Shown here piece by piece: positions 43,129-43,175 of a stretch of 43,175 nt of DNA (the first letter of the stretch is position 1; each line of letters starts with the position of its first letter). Under the pieces are notes generated by a model that had not been told where the DNA came from, searched no databases, and saw nothing but the letters and a program-made list of their open reading frames with translations. The position numbers and the translations under genes are program-made. Origin of the DNA: [Flexibacter] sp. ATCC 35103 (lineage in GTDB: Bacteria; Bacteroidota; Bacteroidia; Flavobacteriales; Flavobacteriaceae); NCBI RefSeq assembly GCF_001975985.1, contig NZ_MTQF01000006.1:340071-383245 (forward strand). Reading direction: 5' to 3'.

Positions 43129-43156
43129 AGACGCACAGTAGTGCGTCTTTTTTATT
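43129..43156 (+). terminator. Terminator after the LacI-type gene
   Basis: AGACGCAC (43129-43136) pairs with GTGCGTCT (43141-43148), with a 4-nt AGTA tip and a T run. It is the second copy of the dispersed palindrome at 24169-24188, here in terminator position. Confidence 0.75.
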
Positions 43157-43175
43157 TTAAACCATATAAGTGATA

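Overview
This AT-rich window most likely comes from the genus Flavobacterium or a close relative (Bacteroidota). The evidence is a SusC/SusD pair, a PorP/SprF protein, a type B gliding-motility C-terminal domain, promoters of the TAnnTTTG type, and typical flavobacterial intergenic palindromes. No rRNA, tRNA, CRISPR array, intact insertion sequence or phage was seen.

Layout. (1) 1-1.7 kb: two minus-strand genes, an atypical receiver-like protein and a YcxB-like membrane protein. (2) 1.7-8.1 kb, plus strand: a soluble histidine kinase with an NtrC-type sigma-54 activator, a candidate sigma-54 promoter, an Rnk/GreA-C-like protein and three tandem AraC-type paralogues. (3) 8.2-12.6 kb, minus strand: a type IX secretion triad of OmpA/PD40 protein, PorP/SprF protein and a secreted type B CTD protein. 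(4) 13-22.1 kb, minus strand: a thioredoxin-fold protein and four surface proteins sharing a GIGT..P...AQL-type N-terminal block. One of these ends in a FISUMP domain, two carry collagen-like Gly-X-Y stretches, and one of those two has about 54-residue tandem units. (5) 22.1-23.2 kb: no large gene, but two further promoters, each ending at a strong terminator. One unit would encode a 34-residue membrane peptide and the other a roughly 110-nt RNA. (6) 23.2-41.8 kb, minus strand: a pectin utilisation locus with CE12 esterase, two GH28, a PL10-CE8 fusion, GH43, three tandem GH105, DUF4861, an alpha/beta hydrolase, SusD and SusC. (7) 42.1-43.1 kb, plus strand: a divergent LacI-type regulator with palindromic operators in the shared intergenic region.

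Main discovery. Eight minus-strand promoters share an unusual architecture. On the plus strand it reads CAAAnnTA (the -7 box), then an AAGTT-like half-site whose start lies 31 bp (six cases) or 32 bp (two cases) beyond the box end, then an AAGAC-like half-site 21 bp further (22 in one case). A ninth half-site pair has no box. Direct repeats two helical turns apart at about -45 and -66 look like the site of a LytTR-type or similar activator. The promoters belong to the receiver-like gene, the YcxB-like gene, the T9SS triad, three surface proteins, the 34-residue peptide and the small RNA, so these appear to form one regulon. The activator itself is not identified here.

The pectin locus is coherent. 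Esterases and the lyase/polygalacturonases would cut homogalacturonan and rhamnogalacturonan, SusCD would import oligomers, GH105 enzymes would remove unsaturated uronyl ends, and the LacI-type protein would gate transcription.
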